Shown in pieces: positions 38,773-47,693 of a stretch of 64,000 bases of DNA. Under the pieces are notes generated by a model that worked only from the letters and a program-made list of their open reading frames with translations, was not told the origin of the DNA and did no database searches. A program made the translations under genes and the position numbers. This stretch comes from Parapedobacter koreensis (GTDB lineage Bacteria > Bacteroidota > Bacteroidia > Sphingobacteriales > Sphingobacteriaceae): contig NZ_FNZR01000001.1 in the NCBI RefSeq assembly GCF_900109365.1, forward strand, positions 248,001 through 312,000. The letters run 5' to 3'. Position 1 is the stretch's first letter; every line of letters starts with the position of its first letter.

Positions 38773-41700
38773 TCAAAACCTAAAACCTATACCGAAGTAA
38801 GGGTACCAACCTTCCCGCGAATGGCCTACCACAACCTGCAAAACTGCTATATTTGCAGCAATATAATATAATCCGCCACCTATGCCCTGCTGAATACGGT
38901 CACTTTGGCGGACATCTGACCATACTTTGCCAACATCATAAAAAGCAATAACTCCCAGCTCACCCGGAAGAATATAATTGCCGATATAAGCCGCCCTTGC
39001 CCGCAACTCCAGATTATTGAAAATGCTGTGATCCCCGGCAAAGCGGTATTGGCGAAATCCCCTGAGGTTTCCCTGCCCGCCGATAAATTGTGATTGGTAG
39101 AATGCTGGATGGCCAAACGTCACCCCGCCGCCTATACGGTTTGAAACCACTACGGCATCTTGTGCCAATCCAGCGTAAACCGCCATTTCTGCATTCGCCT
39201 GCGCGTAGGATTTTGCGTAGTCACTGATGCCACCATAAGCCCCCACCCTCGCCTGGAAATATCCGCCCCTGCTGGGGCGCAGTTTATTGTTTCGATTGTC
39301 TTTCATGAAGCCTGCAAAAAGCCCCACATGTCCCTTGTCTTCCTGGACGATGAGGCTATCATAGGTATGGACCGTGCCGGGTTGCACAATCAACCGCCCC
39401 TCATTCCGATCAGCCGCAAGCCGGTACCATTGCAGGCTTGGGCCGATGGCGAACGTTGTCGTCGCGTTGGGATTCCACGCCAAGTGCGGTTCCAATTGGT
39501 ATAGCTCGAAACGAGTCCGGTAATACCGCATGTCTCGCCCATCCCGGTCATACTCCGTACCATTGCCCAGACCGAAATAATTCTGGGTCTGGGGAATCAG
39601 TGCATGTGCCGCTACTACTACGTCCGCCTTGCCCAGCACTTCTTTCCAATGCCCCCGATAGTGCATACGGAGTGCTCCCGTGGCAAAGGATCCAGATAAT
39701 AAAAATTGCTGCGTATGGTTGAATGGTTCTTTGCGGAATCCACGTTGGTGGGTATAGTGAAAGCCTGCGCCCAATAGCAGGCCATCATCTGCATTATACC
39801 CGGCGTTAAGCAACGGTGCCCACACGTTATATAGATTTACCGGTACAAATGCGGTATGCACACTATCCGTGCCATAATGCACGGTATAATCCGTGGACGA
39901 TGGGGAGAAAGACGATTGCGTTCCTTGATCGTAAATGGCTACCTTTCGTCTGGCTGACCGGATGTCATAGTGCTTGGTTCCCACACCACCTATCACACGA
40001 ACCGCCACGGGCGACGCTGCAGCATCTACCTGCACGCTATCATCTCCCGAAGCCAAGTATACCCGGACTTCCTTGGTCAATTCCGACGGGTATACCTTTT
40101 CCATCAGTTTACGTTTTACCTCTCCCTCTTTGTTGATTTTGCGAACGGTCACACGCAATGATTCCCCGGGAGCGTCCTCAATGACAACCTGCTCATGCTT
40201 GTTACTCAATTTTACATCCACGATACGGTTAGCAAATTGGTAGTAGTCGTTCATCGCTGCGGGCAATGCATCACGCCGCGCTTTCAAGCTGTGTAGGAGT
40301 TCATCATGGCGCAATGCATAGACCGACTTCGGCAATAGCCTAAGGCCCGCTTCCAGCGTGCTATCTGTCATCGCCGTTACAAAATCAGCTACTTCCTCCA
40401 TCCATTCCTCATGGGTGAATTGATTTTTAGGATGGGCATTCAAAAAGTCAGATTTGCGCAGGCTATAATTTACACGGTGGATTTCCGGCGCGAACCCTTG
40501 GATAAGCGGCAGGGCAAAAGGCATGGACACGATACTGGGAAATAGCCCTTCCATCTTTCGCAGGGCTTGGTCACGATCACGCGGTATGCCCAAGTAATCA
40601 CGGTCGGCTCCTTTTTCTGCTTTATTCTCGTCGCGCCAACGCCATTGGTCGGCATGGCGGTCCCAATCATTCACCAATAAATCAAGCATGCGTGCACGCA
40701 GAAAAGTCTTAGCCTTGTAGCTATCATCGTTGTCGTTATTCACATGGCGCAGCATTTTCACCGTGTTGTCCGATTCGCCCAGTGGCTCACGTTCTTCAAG
40801 CAAACATAGCGTATTGGCAAACGATTCGTTGTAATGGCCCAATAGCGTATCGGGTGCCACCAAGCCAATTATGGGATGGGTATGGGGCACCCCAGCAGCC
40901 TTGGCCAATGGGGGGAAGATCAGTGCCGAATATGGATGCTGCGCACTGTTAGCATCATCCAAAAAGTCATGGGCAATGGTGTGACGCAGTGCTTCGGGAA
41001 GCAATGCATCTGCTTGTTTGTTGACCGATCGAAGCACCCATTCCTTACCTGTCGGATCAACCAACCGTAGCGATACCGTCTGCATGCCACCTCCCCGTTT
41101 GACAGGTCTGAGCCCCCCATGCAGTTCAGAAAGCCTGATCACGGGCACCTCGGTTTCCGTCGCCCACTCTTTCCGGTAGTTCTCGCCAAACAATTTACGG
41201 TGAAAACTCCCAACTTCATCATACTTGACGTTGGCCTGCACCACCACGCTATCTTTTCCGGCAGCAAGGTCGCCCACCTGATCCACAAAAGGCAAGACCA
41301 CCCGGTGGGGTATCCGATAGCTGAAGGCTTCCTTCACTGTGTCATCGGCATAGGTATAAAAGGTCACCTTGCTGCTTTTATTCATCAGGTGGTCAATCAC
41401 TACAAAGCCTTGTGCAGCATGCGTAAATAGTGCATGGGCACCTTGCTTCGTATACGAATCTTTCGACCCGGCCCCACTCACCACTTGGTAAAAATCGCCG
41501 TCCTTAATAAACTGCAAACCGTGGTCGTGCCCAGCCACGTGAATAACATTAGGGTATTGCGATGACACCCCATCAACCGCTTCAATCAACGCCTGATAAC
41601 GGGGATGAGGAATGTCCTCCGGATTCAAAAACACCGTGCGCCGCAATAGCGGGTATAACGAGCCAAGGCCCGGCAATGGAACATATAGTCCTTTATTCAA

Positions 41701-42399
41701 CAGCGTCAGCGGGAAAAGGTGATCTTTCCATGAATAATATCCCCCATGCGTCCCATAAGAACGCAACGGATGGTGTATGGCCAATAAAATGGTCTTATCC
41801 TGATGATCATAAAACAGTTCCTGTAGTTTTTCGGTCACCTGTGCTTCCGTTTCGCATTCACAATCGGCATCGCCGCTGTACCGCTCATGGGGGAATACCC
41901 ACCATTCGCTATCAAATGCAATGACAACCAAGCTATCCGAAATATTGATGACCTGTGGATCGGGGCAGCCTTCTGGTGGCAATAGTTTGAGCAAGGAATC
42001 CTGCTGGTTCGCCAAAAACCGGCCTTGGGCCCTGATCTTGGCAAGCCCCTGCTTACCCATTCTATCCCAATCATGGTTGCCGGGGATGAAATAAACCGGA
42101 GCTCCCTTTGCACGCATGGGTACAAACTGCGATCGCAGGATCGCTTGTGTCTCAGGCTCCTCCTTGCTCCCGGGCAGTCCCATGCCCTTTGGGTAGATGT
42201 TGTCTCCCAAGAATATCGCTGTGGTCTTTCCTGGTATGACCAAATCAGCCGCACGCGGCACAACCGTTTCCTGTTTATGATTGATTTCGCCCGCATCGCC
42301 GATGAAAATAATACGATGGGAAATGCTATCCTGTGCATGCCCCCAAGCAGTGGCAAATGAGAGCGCAAAGATGATTATCAACCGTTCTTTCCACATCAT
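38773..42399 (-). CDS. Metallophosphoesterase - kinase-like - Omp85-type barrel fusion
   Basis: A 1208-residue exported protein with three parts. Residues 1-22 are a signal peptide. Residues about 28-345 are a calcineurin-like metallophosphoesterase with all metal motifs: GDAGE (34-38), GDN (65-67), GNHD (107-110), HH (209-210) and GHDH (290-293). Residues about 430-720 contain WVLRSVNK, LLVNDWDRHADQWRW (574-588) and YLGIPRDRDQAL (602-613), which resemble the DWDxHxxN and PWDLD motifs of CotH-type protein kinases (inference). Residues about 850-1208 are an Omp85/BamA-like barrel ending in FGIGFRF. It is coupled by an ATGA overlap to the upstream lipoprotein gene. Confidence 0.85.
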   Translation of the reverse strand: MMWKERLIIIFALSFATAWGHAQDSISHRIIFIGDAGEINHKQETVVPRAADLVIPGKTTAIFLGDNIYPKGMGLPGSKEEPETQAILRSQFVPMRAKGAPVYFIPGNHDWDRMGKQGLAKIRAQGRFLANQQDSLLKLLPPEGCPDPQVINISDSLVVIAFDSEWWVFPHERYSGDADCECETEAQVTEKLQELFYDHQDKTILLAIHHPLRSYGTHGGYYSWKDHLFPLTLLNKGLYVPLPGLGSLYPLLRRTVFLNPEDIPHPRYQALIEAVDGVSSQYPNVIHVAGHDHGLQFIKDGDFYQVVSGAGSKDSYTKQGAHALFTHAAQGFVVIDHLMNKSSKVTFYTYADDTVKEAFSYRIPHRVVLPFVDQVGDLAAGKDSVVVQANVKYDEVGSFHRKLFGENYRKEWATETEVPVIRLSELHGGLRPVKRGGGMQTVSLRLVDPTGKEWVLRSVNKQADALLPEALRHTIAHDFLDDANSAQHPYSALIFPPLAKAAGVPHTHPIIGLVAPDTLLGHYNESFANTLCLLEEREPLGESDNTVKMLRHVNNDNDDSYKAKTFLRARMLDLLVNDWDRHADQWRWRDENKAEKGADRDYLGIPRDRDQALRKMEGLFPSIVSMPFALPLIQGFAPEIHRVNYSLRKSDFLNAHPKNQFTHEEWMEEVADFVTAMTDSTLEAGLRLLPKSVYALRHDELLHSLKARRDALPAAMNDYYQFANRIVDVKLSNKHEQVVIEDAPGESLRVTVRKINKEGEVKRKLMEKVYPSELTKEVRVYLASGDDSVQVDAAASPVAVRVIGGVGTKHYDIRSARRKVAIYDQGTQSSFSPSSTDYTVHYGTDSVHTAFVPVNLYNVWAPLLNAGYNADDGLLLGAGFHYTHQRGFRKEPFNHTQQFLLSGSFATGALRMHYRGHWKEVLGKADVVVAAHALIPQTQNYFGLGNGTEYDRDGRDMRYYRTRFELYQLEPHLAWNPNATTTFAIGPSLQWYRLAADRNEGRLIVQPGTVHTYDSLIVQEDKGHVGLFAGFMKDNRNNKLRPSRGGYFQARVGAYGGISDYAKSYAQANAEMAVYAGLAQDAVVVSNRIGGGVTFGHPAFYQSQFIGGQGNLRGFRQYRFAGDHSIFNNLELRARAAYIGNYILPGELGVIAFYDVGKVWSDVRQSDRIQQGIGGGLYYIAANIAVLQVVVGHSREGWYPYFGIGFRF

Positions 42400-43253
42400 T
42401 TATTGAATTGAAACTTAAAAATGGTTGCCCGATTCCCTTTTCTTCCACCTTCGTTACTAATATACAAATTACGGTTGCCGTCAAAAGCAATTCCTTCCGG
42501 CTGTGTATATAATGCTGGATCTAGGCGGTAGGCACTTATGACCTTCCACTGATCATCCAAGACGACAAGCAGCTTGTTGATGGACGAAATTACAAACCAT
42601 TGGCCCGTATACGGATTCCAGGTCATGGCGGACGGCTGAAAAGCCTTCCCTTTCAGCGAAACAAACCGTTCAATCTGATCGAAATGGATAGCAAACGTGA
42701 ACTGGTGACCTAATGATCCATCACGTTCCAAGCGAACGGCGTATCCCGTTGCGGCCGATCGTTTCTTGTCTTCCTTGCAATTTTTACAAAGCACATAAAG
42801 CAGGCTGTCATGACCTGTTGCCGCCAAGCTTTCGTACTCCCCTTCGGGAAATGGTTTCTTCCACATTTCCACAGGCCCCACGTTCTTTCCTTGCTTTCCA
42901 GCCACTGAGAATCGATAGAGGTTGCCATCACTGCGCAGGATAATTACTTGATCTTGAAGAATGGCAATATCCTCGTAATCGCCGCCTTTTCCAAATTCAG
43001 CATACCGGGGTTTCGGGTCGCCCCAAGCGAAATAAAACAACTGTCCGTCTTCATCTTGCTGTGCATAAATGGTATCTGGATTGCCTTTATTAAAGGAAAT
43101 GCCCGATATCTCGTGGAGCACCTCGCTCAGCTTATATACGTCCGGGTTAGTCAAATCGTAACCCGGTGGATTATCCGTATAATCGACGCGTTGGGCTTGG
43201 CTACAACCCATCCCGACAATCATTAATACCACCAATAGATCACTCCTGTTCAT
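42396..43253 (-). CDS. SdiA-regulated-like beta-propeller lipoprotein
   Basis: A 285-residue protein with a short signal sequence and lipobox GMGC (Cys at residue 17), followed by a repeating beta-propeller pattern (LSEVLHEISGISFN, GDYEDIAILQDQVIILRSDGNLYRF, EYESLAATGHDSLLYVLCK, QPSAMTWNPYTGQWFVIS, QPEGIAFDGNRNLYISNEG). This fits the SdiA-regulated/YjiK-like propeller group, some of which resemble phytase-like or extracellular-binding propellers. Its start overlaps the ppk1 stop and its stop overlaps the next start, each by ATGA, so it probably works with PPK1 or the phosphoesterase fusion. Role unknown. Confidence 0.82.
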   Translation of the reverse strand: MNRSDLLVVLMIVGMGCSQAQRVDYTDNPPGYDLTNPDVYKLSEVLHEISGISFNKGNPDTIYAQQDEDGQLFYFAWGDPKPRYAEFGKGGDYEDIAILQDQVIILRSDGNLYRFSVAGKQGKNVGPVEMWKKPFPEGEYESLAATGHDSLLYVLCKNCKEDKKRSAATGYAVRLERDGSLGHQFTFAIHFDQIERFVSLKGKAFQPSAMTWNPYTGQWFVISSINKLLVVLDDQWKVISAYRLDPALYTQPEGIAFDGNRNLYISNEGGRKGNRATIFKFQFNK

Positions 43254-45292
43254 CGCGTTTCCAGCAATTTTTCACAAAAAAAATCTTCCACGGCCAGTTG
43301 CGCTTGCAAGCGATTGGAATTGGCCACCGGCCTGTTCAATCCATTTTCATCGACCAGGACTGCCGAGATCCCGTCTGCGCATTGCAATTCGACAATCCGT
43401 CTAACCATTTGGCAGACCTCATCATCATAGATCGGAAAGCACACTTCGATCCGGTGCCGCACGCTCCGGTTCATCCAGTCAGCGGATCCCATGTATATGA
43501 ATTCCTGTCCCCCATTGCCGAATATAAAAATACGTGCGTGTTCGAGGTAGCGTCCTACGATGCGCTTCACTGTAATCCGTTCGCTAAGTCCCGGGACTCC
43601 CGGCCTCAAGCGGCATATACCCCGTATAATAAGCGTTATGGGTACGCCAGCCTGGCTGGCTTCATACAATTTATCAATCAACTCCTCTTCTTCCAAGTTG
43701 TTCAACTTGATGGTTATCGAAGCGGGTAATCCTTGGGCTATGTTGGCTATTTCCGCATCAATAAGGTGCATGAAATGAGCCTTAAGGTTGAACTGGGAAA
43801 TGAGCAGGTGATTTAGTTTTAGCTGTACCAAGTCTTCCTCACGTGGCTTCCTGCGTAGCTGTAAGAAGTCAAAAAGTAGACCGAGTTCGGCCAAAAGCGC
43901 TTGATTGGCGGTCATCAGAAAATGATCGGCATAAACCTTAGCCGTGTTTTCATTCAGGTTGCCTGTGGCCAGCAATCCCAGGAAATACGGTACTTCCGCA
44001 TTTTTCTTAACCAATGCGACTTTGGCATGTACCTTTAATCCAGGTATACTGTAAATGATATTGATACCTGCTTCTTGCAGCCGTTTTGCCCATTTGATGT
44101 TATTCTCTTCATCGAAACGAGCCTTTAGCTCCACAAAGACGGTCACCGACTTCCCATTTTTTGCAGCCGTCATCAACGCATGCAGTATCCGTGAGTCGGC
44201 AGCTACACGATAAATCGTTGTTTTAATTTCGAGTACCATCGCGTCGATGGCCGCTTCATTAAAAAACCGTACCACGGCATCGAAAGACTCATACGGTGTG
44301 CTTACCAAAACATCCCGGTGCCTGATTTCATCATACAACGATCGGTTTCCGGTAGGTACCACCACGGCGGGCGACTGTGGCGGATACATGAGATCCAGCT
44401 GTTTAACGGGAAAATCCATCAAGTCCTTCAGGTTGTGGTATGGACCTCCTTTTGTCCGATTTTCTTTATGCAACGAAAACGCTTCCATCAGCCGTGCAAG
44501 GCCTGCCTTCGGGATACCCGGTTGGTACAGCAGACGCGTGGCCAAACCAAAATCCCGTTTCCGGATTTGCCGTTCAATCCGATCGGCCATATCATCCCCA
44601 AATCCATCATCAATGGGAATATCGGCATCACGCGTGATTTTAAAGCTGAATATGCCTTCAACACGTTCTGCGCCAAATAGCGGGGGTATTTCTTGCCTGA
44701 TAATGTCATCGATAAACAGCACGTGTTTGACACCATTTTTTTGCCGTGTATAAAACCTTGGCATCCGATGCGAAGGAATGCTGACAATTCGCATATCAGA
44801 TTCCCCCTTCATAAACACAACGAAATACAGGCGATTATTCAATGGGAAGAAATCCGCATGCTGTCCGAGGCGATCGATTTCCAAGAATGTCGCTATCGCC
44901 GAAAAAAAATAATGTTTGGCTTCAGGTACCAGCATCGTTGGTATCGGCTCATTATACCACAGCTTGATTCCTTCTGCGGCAAGCTTTGGCAGTACCTGTT
45001 GCTGCAACAGCTGGCCGAATCCCTCCTGCTGTTGACGGATGATATGTTTGGCTGCTTTCAGCACATTCGCATTGTCCAGCAGGAAGTCATCATCCTGTTG
45101 TTGTTTTCCGAGTTTTTTCAACGCGGTGAGCACAGGTATCCTGACCCTATAAAACTCGTCCAGGTTGGAAGAGAATATGCCCATAAACTTTAGCCGCTCC
45201 AGCAGGGGCACGTAACCTCGTGCAGCCTCGTCTAATACGCGGCCGTTGAACCGCAACCAACTTAAATCACGATGGATGTATTTTGGTATCAT
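43250..45292 (-). CDS. ppk1: Polyphosphate kinase 1
   Basis: PPK1 reversibly polymerises the gamma-phosphate of ATP into polyphosphate. The start at 45292 (MIPKYIHRDLSWLRF) is preferred because it overlaps the HD-gene stop as ATGA, like the next two junctions; an ATG four codons earlier is also open. The 680-residue protein has the N-terminal HRDLSWLRFNGRVLDEA, the FVELKARFDEENNIKWA segment, the phosphorylated His in GLKVHAKVALVKK, ATGNLNENTAKVYADH, and the second conserved His in NRSVRHRIEVCFPI. The set is complete, so an active enzyme is expected. Confidence 0.96.
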   Translation of the reverse strand: MIPKYIHRDLSWLRFNGRVLDEAARGYVPLLERLKFMGIFSSNLDEFYRVRIPVLTALKKLGKQQQDDDFLLDNANVLKAAKHIIRQQQEGFGQLLQQQVLPKLAAEGIKLWYNEPIPTMLVPEAKHYFFSAIATFLEIDRLGQHADFFPLNNRLYFVVFMKGESDMRIVSIPSHRMPRFYTRQKNGVKHVLFIDDIIRQEIPPLFGAERVEGIFSFKITRDADIPIDDGFGDDMADRIERQIRKRDFGLATRLLYQPGIPKAGLARLMEAFSLHKENRTKGGPYHNLKDLMDFPVKQLDLMYPPQSPAVVVPTGNRSLYDEIRHRDVLVSTPYESFDAVVRFFNEAAIDAMVLEIKTTIYRVAADSRILHALMTAAKNGKSVTVFVELKARFDEENNIKWAKRLQEAGINIIYSIPGLKVHAKVALVKKNAEVPYFLGLLATGNLNENTAKVYADHFLMTANQALLAELGLLFDFLQLRRKPREEDLVQLKLNHLLISQFNLKAHFMHLIDAEIANIAQGLPASITIKLNNLEEEELIDKLYEASQAGVPITLIIRGICRLRPGVPGLSERITVKRIVGRYLEHARIFIFGNGGQEFIYMGSADWMNRSVRHRIEVCFPIYDDEVCQMVRRIVELQCADGISAVLVDENGLNRPVANSNRLQAQLAVEDFFCEKLLETR

Positions 45293-46503
45293 CGGGTCAT
45301 CCAATAAATATCAGCAGCATCGTGAACGATGCTCGCCAACAGAAACGTCAATACGGAAAAAATCATACCGTACATGAAAATATTGTAAGCCAGCCGCAAT
45401 AAGCGGTATTTTCTTCCCAATACGACTCCTTGGGAATAGACGTCTCTGGTGAGCGTGCCATATAAAAAATCGCGGTCGTCCATCACTTTCCGCATGCTCT
45501 CCGCGTATTGATCCAGGCCCATTTTATAAAAATTGCCAAAAAAAAGGAGGTTCACCGCTTTCTTATCCACATCCTCCTGACTAAACGTGCCCCCCGGGAT
45601 CTTGGGCCGTGTAGCCAGTATGGCTACCACAATGGTTGATAAGCTTACTAGCAGCAATACGAACGTCGGCGCAGCGAGGTGCTCGGCGTCTTCGAGTTTT
45701 CTCACCAACAATGCGATGACCACGGAAAGAATGATGGAATTGACAGTCAACAAAATGTTGGCCTTATTGTCTGCCATATCGCTGAGACGCTGGTTATTGG
45801 TTGACGTCACGCGAAACATCGTTTCAATACCCCGATCCGGTCGGTTGTTTCGCTCCTTTTTCTTTTTTTTAGTCTCTTCCTTTATGGTTTCCGTTTCAGG
45901 CATTGGCAGTGCTTCTTCGGTTTGCTGTTGTTTTAAAAAATCGATGTTTTTCTGCTTTTTATCGTTCAGTCTTTGTTTGGCATAGTCGGTATGGTATTTA
46001 TGATTTTCCAGCAGTGCCAGGGTCTGGTTGCGCCAGTCTTGTTCCAAGCATTCATTGCCGCCGCGTTCCCTTCGCATCAGATCGTTTCGCTCCCGGAAAT
46101 TATCACCACCTAAATGAAAGAGGTCTGCATCACTGACGATTTCCTCCAGCAGGTTTTTGGGATTTTGCGGCAGCCGGGTAGCATAGATGCAAGCTTTGAC
46201 GGCTTCAATGATGGTAGCCTCTACTTGATAGCTGGCCAAAAAATCTGCTGCAAGCTCGGCACCACGTTGCTCATGCTCAGCCGGGCCACCGCTAAAATAC
46301 CCTAAATCGTGAAAATAAGCCGCAATGAGGACGATGAATCGATCACGAGCTGGCAAGTGATAATGATCAGCCATCATCGCCACGGCTTCAACGACATCCT
46401 GGGTATGTGCCAGATCATGAAAACAATAACCATGTCCCTGCTGGTCTGCCATATACGCCTTCACCCAACGCTCAGCATCCGTCAAAATTACGTTGTAATC
46501 CAT
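45289..46503 (-). CDS. HD phosphohydrolase fused to a PycTM-like membrane domain
   Basis: A 404-residue protein. Residues about 1-180 are an HD phosphohydrolase with HDLAH (H29-H33), HD (H65-D66) and D127 in SDADLFH. A highly charged linker (about 180-225, with a KKKKK run) leads to a C-terminal membrane domain beginning IETMFRVTSTNNQRLSDMAD (226-245), with predicted helices near 249-267, 278-297 and 372-393. That segment matches the Pycsar effector transmembrane (PycTM) family. No pyrimidine cyclase gene is in the window, so this looks like a chromosomal relative rather than a defence effector. It is the first gene of the ppk1 operon and overlaps ppk1. Confidence 0.83.
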   Translation of the reverse strand: MDYNVILTDAERWVKAYMADQQGHGYCFHDLAHTQDVVEAVAMMADHYHLPARDRFIVLIAAYFHDLGYFSGGPAEHEQRGAELAADFLASYQVEATIIEAVKACIYATRLPQNPKNLLEEIVSDADLFHLGGDNFRERNDLMRRERGGNECLEQDWRNQTLALLENHKYHTDYAKQRLNDKKQKNIDFLKQQQTEEALPMPETETIKEETKKKKKERNNRPDRGIETMFRVTSTNNQRLSDMADNKANILLTVNSIILSVVIALLVRKLEDAEHLAAPTFVLLLVSLSTIVVAILATRPKIPGGTFSQEDVDKKAVNLLFFGNFYKMGLDQYAESMRKVMDDRDFLYGTLTRDVYSQGVVLGRKYRLLRLAYNIFMYGMIFSVLTFLLASIVHDAADIYWMTR

Positions 46504-46733
46504 AGCGTTAATATTTCTGCCAATTTACAACAATTTGCATAATATGTACGTATCGCTACAGGGCAACATTGAGCCGTCAGTACGGCTGCGAGCAGAAATC
46601 CTCCGTACACCGTCAAATCCTGCATAGGAGATGCTGCGGCTTGCAGGTTGAAGCACTACCCTTGTAGCAGGAGATCCAAGCAGGGAGTCTTTGGTTACTG
46701 TCTGTGGAAGGAAGTAACGCCCGCGGCGAGCGA
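46504..46733. other. Non-coding region between the ppk1 operon and the AraC gene
   Basis: 230 bp with no supported gene. It must hold the promoter of the ppk1 operon (minus strand) and the 3' end of the lipid island. A 6-bp perfect hairpin AGCCGT-CAGT-ACGGCT lies at 46572-46587. The GC content is higher than in the other gaps, but no tRNA, known riboswitch or terminator was recognised. Confidence 0.4.
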
Positions 46734-47693
46734 CTACAACACCCCCTCAATTGTACCCCTATTTTCGCGATATGCCTTCGGCGATATGCCCACCATTCTT
46801 TTGAAGTATTTGCCAAAAAAAGATTGGTCACTGAAATTCAATAGGTCTGCCACCTGTGCGATGGTCAATGACGGTGTGGCCAATAGAATCTTTGCTTCAT
46901 TGATCACAAAGGTCTCAATCACTTTGGTAGCTGTCACGCCTCCCAGTTCTTTCACCACTTCAGATAAATATTTTGGCGTCACAAATAACCGATCTGCATA
47001 GTGGGTGAGTTCTCGATGTTGCCTAAAGTATTTTTTAGCCAATCGGTAGAAGCTTAGAAACAGCTGTTTTTTGCGGGAAGACGTATTGGGTAGAGGCTCG
47101 GCATATGTGGTGGCCAATGCTCCCAGTTCATACATGAATACGCTGAACATTCCCATCAAGAGATCCTTGCCGAACGTCCGTTCCTCCACGTGGTTCAAAT
47201 AATACGCCAAGCTATTGATGACATGCCTGAGGTGCGCAGCCTCTTCCTTCGCGAGGCTCCACATCGGTTTAAACTCCGAAGTAAAGTAATATTGGACATA
47301 ATCAAAAAAATACTCCGGTATATTCAGTTTAATAGGCAGATCTGCACTAAAGGCCACCAATTGGATGACTGCCGTGCTTTTGATATGCGTCACGGATTTG
47401 GAAGCGTCCGGCAGTGCAATGATGACATCATTTTCCCGGAATGTAAATTGCTCCAAATCGATTTGCAATGTCGTCTCCCCTTCCAAAAGAAGCGCTACAC
47501 AAAAGATATCCGACCGCGTTTCCAACGAATATATCGCCTCTTTGAGATAGGGTGATTGCTTCGTATGGTCAAAGGTAGCTACTGCGATGTCATGCTTGCG
47601 GATACTATCCACGATATAATGACGTATATCCTGAAAGCAGTCATTCAACCAGTGATCCGTCTTAGGGGCTTTCGCCAATGCAGCATCACTCAT
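46734..47693 (-). CDS. AraC-family transcriptional regulator
   Basis: A 319-residue regulator from the ATG at 47693 (MSDAALAKAPKTDHW); an upstream in-frame start would lie deeper inside the preceding gene. The N-terminal part (about 30-150) looks like a cupin-type sensor; the C-terminal 100 residues have two helix-turn-helix units, with YADRLFVTPKYLSEVVKELGG and LTIAQVADLLNFSDQSFFGKYFKRMVGISPKAYREN as in AraC proteins. It overlaps the fatty-acid-hydroxylase gene by 8 bp and is the last gene of the lipid island, so it may regulate that locus (inference). Confidence 0.9.
   Translation of the reverse strand: MSDAALAKAPKTDHWLNDCFQDIRHYIVDSIRKHDIAVATFDHTKQSPYLKEAIYSLETRSDIFCVALLLEGETTLQIDLEQFTFRENDVIIALPDASKSVTHIKSTAVIQLVAFSADLPIKLNIPEYFFDYVQYYFTSEFKPMWSLAKEEAAHLRHVINSLAYYLNHVEERTFGKDLLMGMFSVFMYELGALATTYAEPLPNTSSRKKQLFLSFYRLAKKYFRQHRELTHYADRLFVTPKYLSEVVKELGGVTATKVIETFVINEAKILLATPSLTIAQVADLLNFSDQSFFGKYFKRMVGISPKAYRENRGTIEGVL

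Noticed and set aside
45289-46503. A complete Pycsar antiphage system
   Set aside because: Only the PycTM-like domain is present; no pyrimidine cyclase is encoded nearby and the neighbours are housekeeping genes.
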